Both the position numbers and the translations under genes were made by a program. From Candidatus Methanoperedens nitratireducens (GTDB lineage Archaea > Halobacteriota > Methanosarcinia > Methanosarcinales > Methanoperedenaceae), in NCBI RefSeq assembly GCF_000685155.1, contig NZ_JMIY01000007.1, positions 544,519-582,310 on the forward strand: 37,792 nucleotides of DNA. Reading direction: 5' to 3'. The stretch's first letter is position 1, and each line of letters opens with the position of its first letter. This document shows, one piece after another, positions 1 to 7,737 of this stretch. Below the pieces are notes generated by a model that saw nothing but the letters and a program-made list of their open reading frames with translations, did not search any database and was not told the origin of the DNA.

Positions 1-130
1 ATCATATGATAGATATTCTTTCGTCATCGGTTCCCCTACGATTGAATAACTAAAGATTCATCAATCTATAAAAAATCAATCAAAAGGGGCGATTACATGA
101 AAACTCTTAACCGATGACCAATGGAAAAGA

Positions 131-139
131 TTTAAATAA
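131..139 (+). promoter_or_regulatory. TATA box for the UPF0182 gene
   Basis: The A+T stretch tttaaataa lies about 25 bases before the ATG at 161, in a purine-rich context (ggaaaaga just before it). That spacing would put the transcription start at or very near the start codon, so the message may be leaderless; no Shine-Dalgarno-like sequence is seen before the ATG. Called by spacing and composition only. Confidence 0.5.
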
Positions 140-160
140 TCTATGCATTAACAAGATTCT

Positions 161-2809
161 ATGAAGTTGAAACATATTTTGATACTTATACTGTTTTTTC
201 TATTTACTTTATCAGCTAACATCGTGGGTCTATTCACTGACTACTTGTGGTTTTATGAGGTCGGTTATCACAACGTGTTCTTCACGGTCCTGAAGACCAG
301 GATCATGCTGGGTGCAATAGCTTTTGCCCTGTTCTTTGCTTTTATGTACATCAATATCAGGGCAGCGCTCAAGAATACCTCAGGTCTCAAATTCCTTCTC
401 ATTTATTCCGGCGTGATTCTCATCATCAGCCTGCTCTTTGGTCTCTATGCAGCTTCGAAATGGGATATTGTACTGCGCTATCTGAACCAGGTACCTTTTA
501 ACCTCAATGACCCTATTTTCGGACATGATATCTCATTCTATGTTTTTTCACTCCCATTTTACAATTTTCTCTTGAACAGCTTATTCTTAGTGGTAATTCT
601 ATCTGGCATAGGAGCTGCAGTTATCTATCTTATCAATGGAGGGATTCTCGATCAGCTTGAAAGTCAGACAGATCCACGCTATCAAAAAGTGATCAATGTT
701 ATCAGATTACCTGAAGGCACAAAAATACATTTTGCTGTGATCGCTGGTCTATTCACTCTGCTCTTGACCATAAAATTCTACCTTATGCGGTTCGATATAC
801 TCTATACACCGAAAAAAGCTTTCTTCGGGCCCGGCTATGCGGATATTAATCTCCAGCTTTATGTAATCACGCTTATGGCAGTTTTAGCTCTCCTGATTTC
901 AGTACTTTTCTTCCTGAGCATAAAAAATACGAATGTCAAATGGCCTCTGGTCGGGATTATCTTAATAATTATTATATTTACAGGCGGGAGCTTTCTTACA
1001 ACTATGGTGCATCAGTACAAAGTCCTGCCTGATGAATACAATATCGAGAAACCTTATATAGAGAACAATATCAAGTACACAAGACTGGCTTTTGATCTTG
1101 AAGATATCGAGCAGATAGAATTCCCTGCTTCGGATAATCTTGCACTCAACGACATTGAGGAGAACACAAAAACAATAGAGAACATCCGTCTCTGGGACTG
1201 GAGGCCAATGCTTACAACCTATAAGCAACTTCAACTGATACGGACGTACTATGAGTTCAAAGATATAGATATAAACAGACTCACTATTGATGGGGAATAT
1301 ATGCAAATAGCCGTGTCTGCAAGGGAGATAGATTCTAAAAGACTCCCGGAACAGGCCCGTACATGGGTAAACGAACACCTTGTCTTTACCCACGGCTATG
1401 GTATTGCAATGAGCCCGGTACGAGGTGTATCAAAAGAAGGACTGCCCCAGTTCTATATAAAGGATGTGCCACCCAGATCAGAATTTTTTAATATCACGAG
1501 GCCAGAGATATATTTCGGGGAACTCGACGATGGTTATGTCATTGTCGGTACAACCAACCCGGAATTTGATTATCCCAGCGGGGAACTGAATGTATATACA
1601 AACTATAAGGGAACAGGAGGTATATCCCTCCGATCAGGTCTTGTGAAGCTGGCCATGGCTGTTCGTTTTGGCGAGATCAATATCCTGATTAGCGACTCGA
1701 TACAACCCGAAAGCAGGATTCTATTCAACCGGAATATCAATAACCGTATCAGGACGATCGCCCCTTTCCTGAAATATGATAATGACCCATACATTGCATT
1801 GTCTGAGGGAAAACTTTACTGGATAATTGATGGTTACACTGTCACTGACAGGTTCCCTTACTCTGAGCCTGCAGGAGGCATAAACTATATCCGGAATCCT
1901 GTCAAGGCAGTGATCGATGCATACAACGGCTCTGTGGAACTTTACCTGCTGAATGGATCGAATGACCCTATTATTGAAACCTATTCGGCAATGTTCCCCG
2001 ATCTATTCAAACCCATTTCCCTTATGCCAGAAGGCTTAAAGAGCCAGATCCGGTATCCTGAGGATATGTTCCGTGTTCAAGCTGCAAAATATGCACTTTA
2101 TCATATGAAAGATCCCGGGGTTTTTTATAACAGGGAGGATGTCTGGGAAATACCTGAAGAACTCTATGAAGGTTCAAAAATAGAGATGGAGCCTTATTAC
2201 CTGATCACAAAGCTTCCCGGATTACAGGATGAGGAATTTATCCTGCTTTTACCTTTTACACCAAGGTCAAAGACAAATATGATCGCATGGATGGGAGCAC
2301 GCAATGACATGCCGAATTATGGTAAAAGGATTGTGTATGTGTTCCCCAAGGAGAAACTTGTATACGGACCGATGCAGATCGAAGCAAGGATAGACCAGAA
2401 TACCGAGATATCTCAGAGTTTCACTCTCTGGAGTCAGTCAGGGTCCCGTGTCATAAGGGGAAATCTTCTGGTCATACCTGTCGAAGATTCGCTTCTCTAT
2501 GTTGAGCCTATCTATCTGAGAGCAGAACAGAGGGATTCAATTCCAGAACTTAAACGCGTCATCGTGGTTTATGGAGATAAGATCACTATGCAGGAAACGC
2601 TGGATGAGGCCATAGCTGTCATTTTCAAGGGAAAGGTTCCTGAACGAACTATTATCCCGGTTGAAGATACTGGAACAAATGACGAACTTATCCAGCAGGT
2701 TGTTGAATACTATGAGAGAGCACAGCAACTACTAAAAGAAGGGGATCTGGAAGGCTTTGGACGTGAGATCAACAGGATGGGAAAAATTCTTGAAAAGCTT
2801 AAAAAATGA
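161..2809 (+). CDS. UPF0182 family membrane protein
   Basis: An 882-residue protein of the UPF0182 (COG1615) family, whose function is unknown. The first ~290 residues hold about seven hydrophobic segments (for example ~5-25, 46-66, 78-98, 130-155, 190-208, 230-252, 262-283). A large soluble part of ~590 residues follows, rich in Asp, Glu and Tyr and probably outside the membrane, with the family's typical end: a Glu/Lys-rich helix reading YYERAQQLLKEGDLEGFG. Length is normal for the family and the frame is intact. The ATG at 161 is preceded by a TATA box at 131-139 and no ribosome binding site. It stands alone on the plus strand and converges with hsdM 121 bases downstream. Family identification is firm; the function is not known and none is proposed. 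Confidence 0.9.
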   Translation: MKLKHILILILFFLFTLSANIVGLFTDYLWFYEVGYHNVFFTVLKTRIMLGAIAFALFFAFMYINIRAALKNTSGLKFLLIYSGVILIISLLFGLYAASKWDIVLRYLNQVPFNLNDPIFGHDISFYVFSLPFYNFLLNSLFLVVILSGIGAAVIYLINGGILDQLESQTDPRYQKVINVIRLPEGTKIHFAVIAGLFTLLLTIKFYLMRFDILYTPKKAFFGPGYADINLQLYVITLMAVLALLISVLFFLSIKNTNVKWPLVGIILIIIIFTGGSFLTTMVHQYKVLPDEYNIEKPYIENNIKYTRLAFDLEDIEQIEFPASDNLALNDIEENTKTIENIRLWDWRPMLTTYKQLQLIRTYYEFKDIDINRLTIDGEYMQIAVSAREIDSKRLPEQARTWVNEHLVFTHGYGIAMSPVRGVSKEGLPQFYIKDVPPRSEFFNITRPEIYFGELDDGYVIVGTTNPEFDYPSGELNVYTNYKGTGGISLRSGLVKLAMAVRFGEINILISDSIQPESRILFNRNINNRIRTIAPFLKYDNDPYIALSEGKLYWIIDGYTVTDRFPYSEPAGGINYIRNPVKAVIDAYNGSVELYLLNGSNDPIIETYSAMFPDLFKPISLMPEGLKSQIRYPEDMFRVQAAKYALYHMKDPGVFYNREDVWEIPEELYEGSKIEMEPYYLITKLPGLQDEEFILLLPFTPRSKTNMIAWMGARNDMPNYGKRIVYVFPKEKLVYGPMQIEARIDQNTEISQSFTLWSQSGSRVIRGNLLVIPVEDSLLYVEPIYLRAEQRDSIPELKRVIVVYGDKITMQETLDEAIAVIFKGKVPERTIIPVEDTGTNDELIQQVVEYYERAQQLLKEGDLEGFGREINRMGKILEKLKK

Positions 2810-2930
2810 GGTAGAAACTCAGAGTATGTCTGAATACCCCTTCATGGTTCTCTTTTCGTTTTTGAATAAAATAGAGCATCGAGGCTAAGCCATACTGATG
2901 ATCAAAATTAAGACCATACCGCCCGATAAG

Positions 2931-4403
2931 CTATAATGCCCCTTTAACTGGCTGCACAAGGTCTTCCTGAATACTATTGAACTGCTCTAATGCCGCAACA
3001 AGGTTTTCTGTTATATCCTTCGCAATTATATCCGGGTCAGGGAGATTCTCAGAATCCTCAAGGCTATCATCCTTCAACCAGAATATGTCAAGGCTGACCT
3101 TATCGCGCTGCATAAGCTCATTGTAGGTAAAACTCCTGAATCTATCCGTTTCTTTTCTCTCAAATCGATTATCCGGGTTGTAACATTTAATGAAATCCGC
3201 CAGGTCATCGTATTTCAGAGTGTTTGTTTTAAGTGTGAAATGCTGGTTTGTCCTTAGATCATAAATCCAGAGTTTCTCAGTCCACGGTTTTTCGCTGGCC
3301 GGTTTTCTGTCAAAGAAAAGAACGTTTGCCTTTACTCCCTGTGCATAAAAAACACCTGTTGGGAGTCTCAAAAGGGTATGAACATCGCATTCTTGCAGCA
3401 ATTTTCTCCTGACCGTTTCACCTGCGCCGCCTTCGAAGAGTACATTGTCTGGAACAACAATAGCAGCTTTTCCGTTTATCTTCAACAGGGTTTTCACATG
3501 CTGGAGGAAGTTCAATTGCTTGTTTGATGTAGTCGCCCAGAAATCCTGACGCTCATAGGTTTGAGAGTCTTTATCAGCCTTCCCTTCTCCATTGACTATG
3601 GTATAGCTGCTTTTCTTGCCAAAAGGAGGATTGGTGAGCACAACATCAAATCGTTCTCCGGGGTCAGAAGCAAGGGAATCAGCAACAATGATCGGACTCT
3701 CTTCTCCTCCGATTCCATGAAGAAAAAGGTTCATGACGCACAGGCGCGCTGCATTATCGACAATTTCCCACCCTTTGAACGTCCTGTACCTGAGCGACTT
3801 CTTCTGCTCTATATCCAGAGAAAAATGTTTTGAGATATAATCATGCGCTGCAAGAATGAAACCTCCTGTTCCACAGGCAGGGTCACAGATAGTCGCACCC
3901 GGCTGAGGTTTTATAACATCGACCATAGCCTTGATGAGCGGTCTTGGTGTAAAATACTGCCCTGCACCACTTTTTATATCTTCTGCGTTCTTTTGCAGAA
4001 GCCCTTCGTAGATCTCACCTTTTATATCAATGTCAAGCCCGACCCATGTCTCACCGTTTATTAGTTCAATCAAACGCCGCAGTTTCGCAGGGTCTTGAAT
4101 CTTATTCTGTGATTTCCTGAATATGACGCCGAGCATTCCCTTGCCTTTGCCCAGTGTTTCAAGGATATGGCGGTAATGTACCTCAAGTGCATCCCCATCT
4201 TTTGAAATGAGGCTCTTCCAGTCAAGTTCTGTCGGGATTGTTGACGGCTTGTTGAATGGAGGCTTTGTCTGCTCGTCAGCCATTTTCAGAAATAAGAGGT
4301 ATGTCAACTGCTCTACATAATCGCCGTAGCTCACGCCATCGTCGCGGAGCACATTGCAGTAGTTCCAGAGACGTTGCACGATGGTTGAAGATTCGTTTGC
4401 CAT
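2931..4403 (-). CDS. hsdM: Type I restriction enzyme, methylase subunit HsdM
   Basis: Adenine-N6 methyltransferase subunit of a type I restriction-modification complex (with HsdS it methylates; with HsdS and HsdR it cuts unmodified DNA). The 490-residue protein has the helical HsdM N-terminal domain (IVQRLWNYCNVLRDDG near residues 8-23), the SAM-binding motif DPACGTGG at 174-181 and the catalytic motif NPPF at 258-261, so it should be active. It is the last gene of a minus-strand run hsdS-mntA-hepT-hsdM; only 23 bases separate it from hepT, and an AGGAGAC ribosome binding site precedes the ATG by about ten bases. The N-terminus resembles the EcoEI-like subgroup. hsdR lies upstream beyond hsdS and hicBA. 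Confidence 0.95.
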   Translation of the reverse strand: MANESSTIVQRLWNYCNVLRDDGVSYGDYVEQLTYLLFLKMADEQTKPPFNKPSTIPTELDWKSLISKDGDALEVHYRHILETLGKGKGMLGVIFRKSQNKIQDPAKLRRLIELINGETWVGLDIDIKGEIYEGLLQKNAEDIKSGAGQYFTPRPLIKAMVDVIKPQPGATICDPACGTGGFILAAHDYISKHFSLDIEQKKSLRYRTFKGWEIVDNAARLCVMNLFLHGIGGEESPIIVADSLASDPGERFDVVLTNPPFGKKSSYTIVNGEGKADKDSQTYERQDFWATTSNKQLNFLQHVKTLLKINGKAAIVVPDNVLFEGGAGETVRRKLLQECDVHTLLRLPTGVFYAQGVKANVLFFDRKPASEKPWTEKLWIYDLRTNQHFTLKTNTLKYDDLADFIKCYNPDNRFERKETDRFRSFTYNELMQRDKVSLDIFWLKDDSLEDSENLPDPDIIAKDITENLVAALEQFNSIQEDLVQPVKGAL

Positions 4404-4426
4404 TTTTTGCGTGTCTCCTGTGTTTT

Positions 4427-4843
4427 TCAGGAAATATACTTCAAAACCTTTTTGACAAATTGCCTGATATTATTGATATCTCCGGACATTATGATAAAAA
4501 TACGTTTTGTATCTATCTTACCATATCTGTGGACAAGCAGATTCCTGAACTGAGCCATCTCCTGAAGCTTTGCAGACAACACAGGGTCTATGATTCCCTC
4601 TTCTTCAAGAACCTTATAGATATCCTTGTAATCTTCTGCCCTTCTGAAACCTTTTTCAGCTATTATATGGCTTCCGATGTCAAGACATGCTTCGATGGCT
4701 TCCTGCAATGAGTGTTTTGCAGCCTGTATATCCCTGAAATTGCCTGAGAACGATTCAAATCCCTGCGACCTGATCTCTTCGATGAGCCGGAGGTTCTCAT
4801 CAATGAGATCTATCATGGCGTTTATGACTTCGCTGCTTATCAT
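4427..4843 (-). CDS. hepT: HepT-like HEPN-domain toxin (DUF86)
   Basis: HEPN-family RNase toxin of the MntA/HepT type. The 138-residue all-helical protein carries the HEPN catalytic R-x4-H motif near residues 101-108 as RNLLVHRY. In characterised HepT proteins the Tyr of this motif is AMPylated by the partner nucleotidyltransferase, which neutralises the RNase. Its ATG overlaps the TGA of mntA by four bases (ATGA), so the pair is translationally coupled. It is followed 23 bases later by hsdM, which places this toxin inside the restriction-modification operon. All key residues are present; activity is inferred from family membership. Confidence 0.9.
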   Translation of the reverse strand: MISSEVINAMIDLIDENLRLIEEIRSQGFESFSGNFRDIQAAKHSLQEAIEACLDIGSHIIAEKGFRRAEDYKDIYKVLEEEGIIDPVLSAKLQEMAQFRNLLVHRYGKIDTKRIFIIMSGDINNIRQFVKKVLKYIS

Positions 4844-5265
4844 ACCCCGAGTCTCACCTTCCGGGCGGCATCATACATTTCAAGGTGAGGTTTGAAATCG
4901 TAATATTGAGCCAGAGAGGAGGTTTCAAATTCTATTCTCTTTTTTTCATCTCTGGAGAAGAGAAGTTTTCCGAATCTCAGAACCTGGCTTCTGAACCTGA
5001 GTGTCGAACCATTGAGGACTCTTACGTCAATTGTCCTTTTTTCTGCCAGTGCTCTCTCGATGTTTATTGCAAGCCTGGAAGGATATAGCGGTTCTCTTTC
5101 AAGGATGCTCTCATCTCTTAAATAGATGGCAATATCTATATCGCTGCTCTCTTTCTGAGTGCCTTTTGCATATGATCCAAAAATGTAAGCAAAAAGGATT
5201 TCTGGGTCTTCTTCCATTGCTTTTATGATTTTTTCCACGTAATATAAATGTACAGAGGGTTTCAT
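4840..5265 (-). CDS. mntA: MntA-like nucleotidyltransferase antitoxin
   Basis: Minimal nucleotidyltransferase (MNT), 141 residues, partner of the adjacent HepT toxin. It has the family signature GSYAKGTQKESSDIDIAIYL near residue 31 (G-S-x10-D-x-D) and a third acidic residue in TIDVRVLN, the usual catalytic triad. Known members AMPylate HepT on a tyrosine near its active site and act as the antitoxin. The start ATG overlaps the hsdS stop by four bases (ATGA at 5262-5265) and its own stop overlaps hepT by four bases, so hsdS, mntA and hepT form one coupled unit. Here the nucleotidyltransferase comes before the toxin. Confidence 0.9.
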   Translation of the reverse strand: MKPSVHLYYVEKIIKAMEEDPEILFAYIFGSYAKGTQKESSDIDIAIYLRDESILEREPLYPSRLAINIERALAEKRTIDVRVLNGSTLRFRSQVLRFGKLLFSRDEKKRIEFETSSLAQYYDFKPHLEMYDAARKVRLGV

Positions 5266-6740
5266 AAACCCTTTCTCTTGAATTTACTTCCACTTCCTTT
5301 TTTTGTCCTCTCTGCCTTAATCCTCTCCAGCAACACCCCGGCAGGCTCATCATTCGCATCCTGCGCCACAAGCTTCCCCTCAAACGCCTTCTTCAAAATA
5401 CTCTGGCGCAGCCTTTCAGCTTGCGCTAGGCTCTGCTTAACGGTTTTCGCTACTTCATCAGCCACAGAGAGGCGGCGCTCCACCTCGGCTACGATGCGGC
5501 GTTGCTCGGCGAGGGGAGGGAGGGGAACAGCAAGATTTCCTAGAGTTTCCAAATTAATATTCTTTTGAGCAGTAGCCGGAGCATACTTTTCTAAATCTTT
5601 TTTAGCGGTTCTAATAAAGAATTCAATGAATCTGACATTGCAATTGGTATCTTCGCATACGAAACCGACAACACTGTCGGGAAAACAACTTGGGAAAGTA
5701 AGTATGCCGCTGTCTGCAATATTTGCGGCAATAGTTATGCAAAGAGTCCCAGCCGGCCAAAGGCGGCTCTGTGCTAACCCAAATTCACTATAAGTCTGAG
5801 AAAAATTTTTAATACTACCATTCGAATTCTTTACATCTCCGGTTTGTATGAAAGGATACGGACCTCCAAAAAGCCTTTTATCATCTCGTGGACGATGCTT
5901 TGATTTTCCACGCGCCAAATCCCCTAATTGTGGAAGTGTAGCCCATCCCCACCCCTCCGGCAGCGTAGGCAGTCCGCTCGTATCCGGCGCCACAGGTTCT
6001 TTGTATTTACCTTTGCCATTCCATTTCTCACGCCGCTCCTCAAGTATGCGCGCCAGCAGCACATCCGCAGGCTCGTATGTGCGCCCCTCGGCTTTCGCTA
6101 ATTCAGCCTCGGTTAGCACGAGTTTACCCTCACAGGCTGCTTTGAGCACAGATTGGCGGTAGCGCTTCAACTGCGCCTGTGTCTTTTTGAGTGCAGAAAC
6201 GCCTGCGTCGAGTCTGGTGAAAAGCTCCTCAATTTTGGCAACGATGCGGCGCTGTTCGGGAAGAGGGGGGAGGGGAGTGTAAATTTCTTGTACCTTAGAT
6301 AGTTGAAGAGATGGTAATGTTGTGGCATGTGTCAATTTTTTAAAATCAAATGTTTTAAGCCAATAATATAGCCACTCGCATGGGATGTCACCCAATGGTA
6401 AAGCAATTCCGATATGACTTACTACATACATATCTTTTCCTAAAATTGCTCTTTGATTTAGAAGAATTGACATTCCACTTTTTGTAAATAGAACAGAACC
6501 TTTAGGAAATAATTTCATCTTCTCGATAGCCTTTATATTCAGATGGTCTCTGGTGTCATAGATGTAGACATTACTTCCCAAGTTCCCCATATCTTGAACT
6601 CGAACAAATGGGTAAATACCATTTTCAAAAAATTCCTCCCCTTGTGGGGCCGGATTTCCAGCGCCGATATTAGCAATCTCCCCCAGCCTCGTCCACACCC
6701 ACCCTCCTGGCAGTTCAGACAGCGCGCCCTCGTTCATCAT
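5262..6740 (-). CDS. hsdS: Type I restriction enzyme, specificity subunit HsdS
   Basis: DNA-recognition subunit of the type I system. The 492-residue protein shows the two-fold layout of HsdS: target recognition domain 1 (~1-155), a central conserved segment with PLPPLPEQRRIVAKIEELF and a long helix ending in CEGKLV, target recognition domain 2 (~235-405), and a second conserved segment with PLPPLAEQRRIVAEVERRL ending in FEGKLV. Two intact TRDs mean it should read a bipartite site. Its stop overlaps mntA by four bases. Upstream is a 0.4-kb region with no credible gene, then hicBA on the other strand. The target sequence cannot be predicted from this alone. Confidence 0.95.
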   Translation of the reverse strand: MMNEGALSELPGGWVWTRLGEIANIGAGNPAPQGEEFFENGIYPFVRVQDMGNLGSNVYIYDTRDHLNIKAIEKMKLFPKGSVLFTKSGMSILLNQRAILGKDMYVVSHIGIALPLGDIPCEWLYYWLKTFDFKKLTHATTLPSLQLSKVQEIYTPLPPLPEQRRIVAKIEELFTRLDAGVSALKKTQAQLKRYRQSVLKAACEGKLVLTEAELAKAEGRTYEPADVLLARILEERREKWNGKGKYKEPVAPDTSGLPTLPEGWGWATLPQLGDLARGKSKHRPRDDKRLFGGPYPFIQTGDVKNSNGSIKNFSQTYSEFGLAQSRLWPAGTLCITIAANIADSGILTFPSCFPDSVVGFVCEDTNCNVRFIEFFIRTAKKDLEKYAPATAQKNINLETLGNLAVPLPPLAEQRRIVAEVERRLSVADEVAKTVKQSLAQAERLRQSILKKAFEGKLVAQDANDEPAGVLLERIKAERTKKGSGSKFKRKGL

Positions 6741-6776
6741 GCCAGCCCTCCTCGCATCCCTTTACCAAATATTAGC

Positions 6777-7073
6777 CGCAGATGAACGCAGATAAACGCA
6801 GATACACGGTTGGCAGGTGAGCAATTGAGATAGAACACGGATTGCGCGGATGACACTGATGCGCACGGATTGAAAATATCGGTAATTTTAAAAAGATCCG
6901 TGAAAATCCATCTGACCCGTGTTATCCGTGTTCTATATTGATGCTGCTTCTCCATAGCCGGTCGTAAATATTGCCAGGATTTGCGCTCTTTGCTGTGTAT
7001 TAATCTATCTAAATCTGCAACAAACACCTTAACGGAGATAGCTCTGTGTTCATCTGTGTGTATCTGCGGATTT
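6777..7073. repeat. Long imperfect inverted repeat with decamer repeats
   Basis: The 420-base gap between hsdS and hicB has no credible gene. It opens with three tandem 10-base units of the form cgcagatRMA (6777-6806). The same motif returns in inverted orientation near 7046-7073 (gtgtatctgcgga). Inside, gatagaacacggat (about 6830-6843) is matched in inverted orientation by atccgtgttctat (about 6926-6938), and cacggat near 6867 by atccgtg near 6897. The whole block is therefore a nested, imperfect palindrome of ~300 bases. Similar 'cgcagat/cacggat' sequences are a known type of dispersed non-coding repeat in prokaryotic genomes. A reading frame that crosses it on the minus strand has only repeat-derived low-quality protein sequence and is not called. 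Confidence 0.7.
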
Positions 7074-7121
7074 TTCATCATCTTCAACCCTGAGTGCTAA
7101 TAAAATACTGCTATGTATAAA

Positions 7122-7130
7122 AAAGTATAT
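7122..7130 (+). promoter_or_regulatory. Probable TATA box for hicBA
   Basis: The sequence aagtatatc in an A-rich context (preceded by aaaa) lies about 45 bases before the hicB ATG at 7175, leaving room for a ~20-base leader that contains the GGTGAT ribosome binding site at 7165-7170. Composition and spacing only. Confidence 0.4.
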
Positions 7131-7174
7131 CAGGATGAGACATTAAAATACCGTATGCAAAATTGGTGATTCTG

Positions 7175-7438
7175 ATGCTTATAGATTATATAAATAAAGC
7201 GTTGAGTAAAGCAGAATACGATAAGCTTGAGGATGGTACCTTTTTTGGCAGGATACCGCAGTGTCCGGGTGTTCTTGCTTTTGGGAAGACACTTTTTGAG
7301 TGCCAGAAGGAACTTGAGTCTGTCCTTGAAGGCTGGCTGATAGTTAAAATAAGACATGGCGATACATTACCTGTGATAGATGACCTGGATATCAATACAG
7401 GTATCCCATCAGACAATGAGGCTGCTGCTCATGCCTAA
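7175..7438 (+). CDS. hicB: HicB-family antitoxin
   Basis: An 87-residue HicB-like antitoxin. It has the partial RNase H-like fold signature of the family: TFFGRIPQCPGVLAFGKT followed by a helix ECQKELESVLEGWL. It should bind and inhibit HicA. I chose the ATG at 7175 because GGTGAT sits five bases upstream; a TTG at 7163 in the same frame would add four residues. The last 8 bases overlap hicA (7431-7438). No ribbon-helix-helix or HTH DNA-binding tail is obvious. The order is hicB then hicA, the reverse of the classic E. coli arrangement but common in archaea and cyanobacteria. It lies between hsdS and hsdR on the strand opposite to them. Confidence 0.85.
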   Translation: MLIDYINKALSKAEYDKLEDGTFFGRIPQCPGVLAFGKTLFECQKELESVLEGWLIVKIRHGDTLPVIDDLDINTGIPSDNEAAAHA

Positions 7439-7661
7439 ATGGAAGCCATGCAAACGCAGGGTTTTCATCAAAAAGCTGGTAAAACTTGGTTTCAATCCGC
7501 CTGAACCTGGCGGACGACATTTTTACATGCGATACGGCAGTAATGTGCTTACAATACCAAATAATGATGAGTATTCAGTTCCGCAGCTTAAGATGATGAT
7601 TAAGGAATTGGAAAACATCATTGGAAGAATGATTACACTGGAAGAATGGGAAGAGCTTTAA
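7431..7661 (+). CDS. hicA: HicA-family mRNA interferase toxin
   Basis: A 76-residue HicA toxin, an RNase of the double-stranded-RNA-binding fold that cleaves mRNA. Visible family features are the lysine-rich N-terminus, VKLGFNPPEPGGRHFYMRYG with the catalytic His in the GGRH segment, and a later LTIPNNDEYSVPQLKMMIKE helix. The ATG at 7431 lies inside hicB in another frame, an 8-base overlap that couples translation. A longer reading frame starting at 7380 is possible but would overlap hicB by 59 bases and adds no family-like residues, so it was not used. Complete and presumably functional. Confidence 0.85.
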   Translation: MPKWKPCKRRVFIKKLVKLGFNPPEPGGRHFYMRYGSNVLTIPNNDEYSVPQLKMMIKELENIIGRMITLEEWEEL

Positions 7662-7737
7662 TACACAACTCCTGAACTCTAGCGCGCTACTGCACATCTC
7701 TTCCACATCGAATCATCCATTATATCAGCTTTCTCTA

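Noticed and set aside
962-1393. 143-codon minus-strand frame inside UPF0182
   Set aside because: It is antisense to a conserved membrane-protein gene and has no recognisable sequence features.
6737-7087. 116-codon reading frame upstream of hsdS
   Set aside because: Its translation is made of repeat-derived stretches (HTDEHR, ICVHLRLI), typical of non-coding dispersed repeats, and it covers the inverted repeat block.
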